Below are positions 63,494 to 64,000 of a stretch of DNA of 64,000 nt, one piece after another. The notes beneath the pieces were generated by a model. That model worked only from the letters and a program-made list of their open reading frames with translations. It had not been told where the DNA came from and did not search any database. The DNA is from Bifidobacterium sp. 7101 (GTDB taxonomy: Bacteria > Actinomycetota > Actinomycetes > Actinomycetales > Bifidobacteriaceae): the NCBI RefSeq assembly GCF_000499285.1, contig NZ_AWUN01000001.1, positions 496,001 to 560,000 of the forward strand, in the 5' to 3' direction. Numbering within the stretch: the stretch's first letter is position 1; each line of letters starts with the position of its first letter. Both the position numbers and the translations under genes were made by a program.

Positions 63494-64000
63494 TTGACCC
63501 AAGAAAAACCGACCCAAGAGCATGGTTCAGCAGTTGTCGATGTCCGCCAGGACCCGCTCTTACACAAGTCCGAGGTGCTGACCCGCGGCGAAGGGCAGGT
63601 CGGGCAGGACCAGGATCAGGAGTGGGAGGAGCGCAGTCGACGCAATGCCTTCCGCCATGTCGAGGGGCTTGGCGAGCTCCAGGACGTGACCGAGGTGGAG
63701 TACCGCAAGGTCCGTCTGGAGCGGGTGGTCCTGGTCGGCGTCTGGTCGGGTTCGCGGACCACGGTCGGCCAGGCCGAGGAGTCCCTACGCGAGCTGGCTG
63801 CCCTGGCGCGGACTGCCGGGGCCGAGGTGCTGGATGGACTGCTCCAGCAGCGTGTCAAGCCCGATCCGGCCACCTACCTGGGTTCCGGCAAGGCACGGGA
63901 GCTGGCGGGTATCGTGGCCCGGCTGGGCGCCGACACCATCATCACCGACGACGACCTTCATCCCTCCCAGCGACGTGCCCTTGAGGATGTCACCAAGGTC
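63494..64000 (+). CDS. hflX: GTPase HflX, 3'-truncated by the window edge
   Basis: Ribosome-splitting GTPase of stress response. Only the first 169 codons are present: a hydrophilic leader of about 65 residues, then VEYRKVRLERVVLVGVWSG, ESLRELAALARTAGAEVLDG, RVKPDPATYLGSGKARELAG and DDDLHPSQRRALED, which are the HflX N-terminal domain. The GTPase motifs lie beyond the window. The TTG at 63494 follows AGAGGTG by a short spacer; a GTG at 63488 in the same frame is an alternative. Divergent from the methyltransferase gene with a 141-base gap. Confidence 0.92.
   Translation, partial: MTQEKPTQEHGSAVVDVRQDPLLHKSEVLTRGEGQVGQDQDQEWEERSRRNAFRHVEGLGELQDVTEVEYRKVRLERVVLVGVWSGSRTTVGQAEESLRELAALARTAGAEVLDGLLQQRVKPDPATYLGSGKARELAGIVARLGADTIITDDDLHPSQRRALEDVTKV

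Noticed and set aside
1..64000. CRISPR array, prophage, insertion sequence or genomic island
   Set aside because: No spaced direct repeats, transposase, integrase or phage structural gene was found; gene content is core-like throughout.

Overview
The window is a stretch of core chromosome from a high-GC Gram-positive bacterium, almost certainly a Bifidobacterium. The evidence is the set of actinobacterial signature families (DUF3107, DUF3052, DUF2342-type zincin, DivIVA-repeat protein, PriA-like HisA), the order ftsZ-sepF-yggT-divIVA-lspA-rluD-dnaE-hisDCB-hisH-hisA-glnA, a MEP isoprenoid pathway, and bifidobacterial-type glycoside and sucrose genes (GH42, GH3, lacI-permease-GH32). The species cannot be fixed from the sequence alone. 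No rRNA, insertion sequence, prophage, CRISPR array or integrase was seen. The window starts inside a GH42 gene and ends inside hflX.

Layout. 1-3808: glycan degradation (GH42, GH3). 3879-8825: a glutamate-cysteine ligase, then ileS behind a T-box leader and followed by a terminator. 8895-15647: aldo/keto reductase, SPFH membrane protein, patatin-like lipase, divergent murI and dapF, VKOR, PHP phosphoesterase, DUF3107. 15737-22070: an actinobacterial housekeeping block (kinase-fold protein, compact UvrD-type helicase, zincin-like protein, Lon-like S16 protease, DUF3052). 22117-23661: 14-TM drug exporter, then tRNA-Val(TAC). 23966-31471: DivIVA-repeat protein, dxr, ispG, a membrane hydrolase, recO and uppS, which links isoprenoid precursor supply to undecaprenyl phosphate. 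31638-34322: M20 amidohydrolase plus MFS transporter. 34565-38773: a sucrose/fructoside utilisation cluster with its LacI regulator and a tandem operator. 38835-42049: thiamine-binding protein, glyS, dusB. 42281-50732: the division cluster ftsZ-sepF-yggT-divIVA, then lspA, rluD, dnaE. 50815-57717: a histidine operon with an unknown gene and glnA. 57727-64000: a secreted domain protein, hrpA and an RsmC-like methyltransferase, overlapping one another on the minus strand, and divergent hflX.

Two themes recur. First, many genes lack a Shine-Dalgarno sequence and instead carry a -10-like hexamer about 5-7 bases before the start codon, which suggests leaderless transcription. Second, many neighbours overlap by four bases (dxr/ispG, hisD/hisC, hisB/unknown gene, lspA/rluD, hrpA with both neighbours), which points to translational coupling.

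No clearly novel multi-gene system is visible. The best leads are a kinase-fold protein that has lost its catalytic Asp, a hydrolase fused to four C-terminal membrane helices, an unknown gene inside the his operon, a UvrD-type helicase with almost no 2B subdomain, and an eight-copy 11-residue repeat in the division DivIVA.
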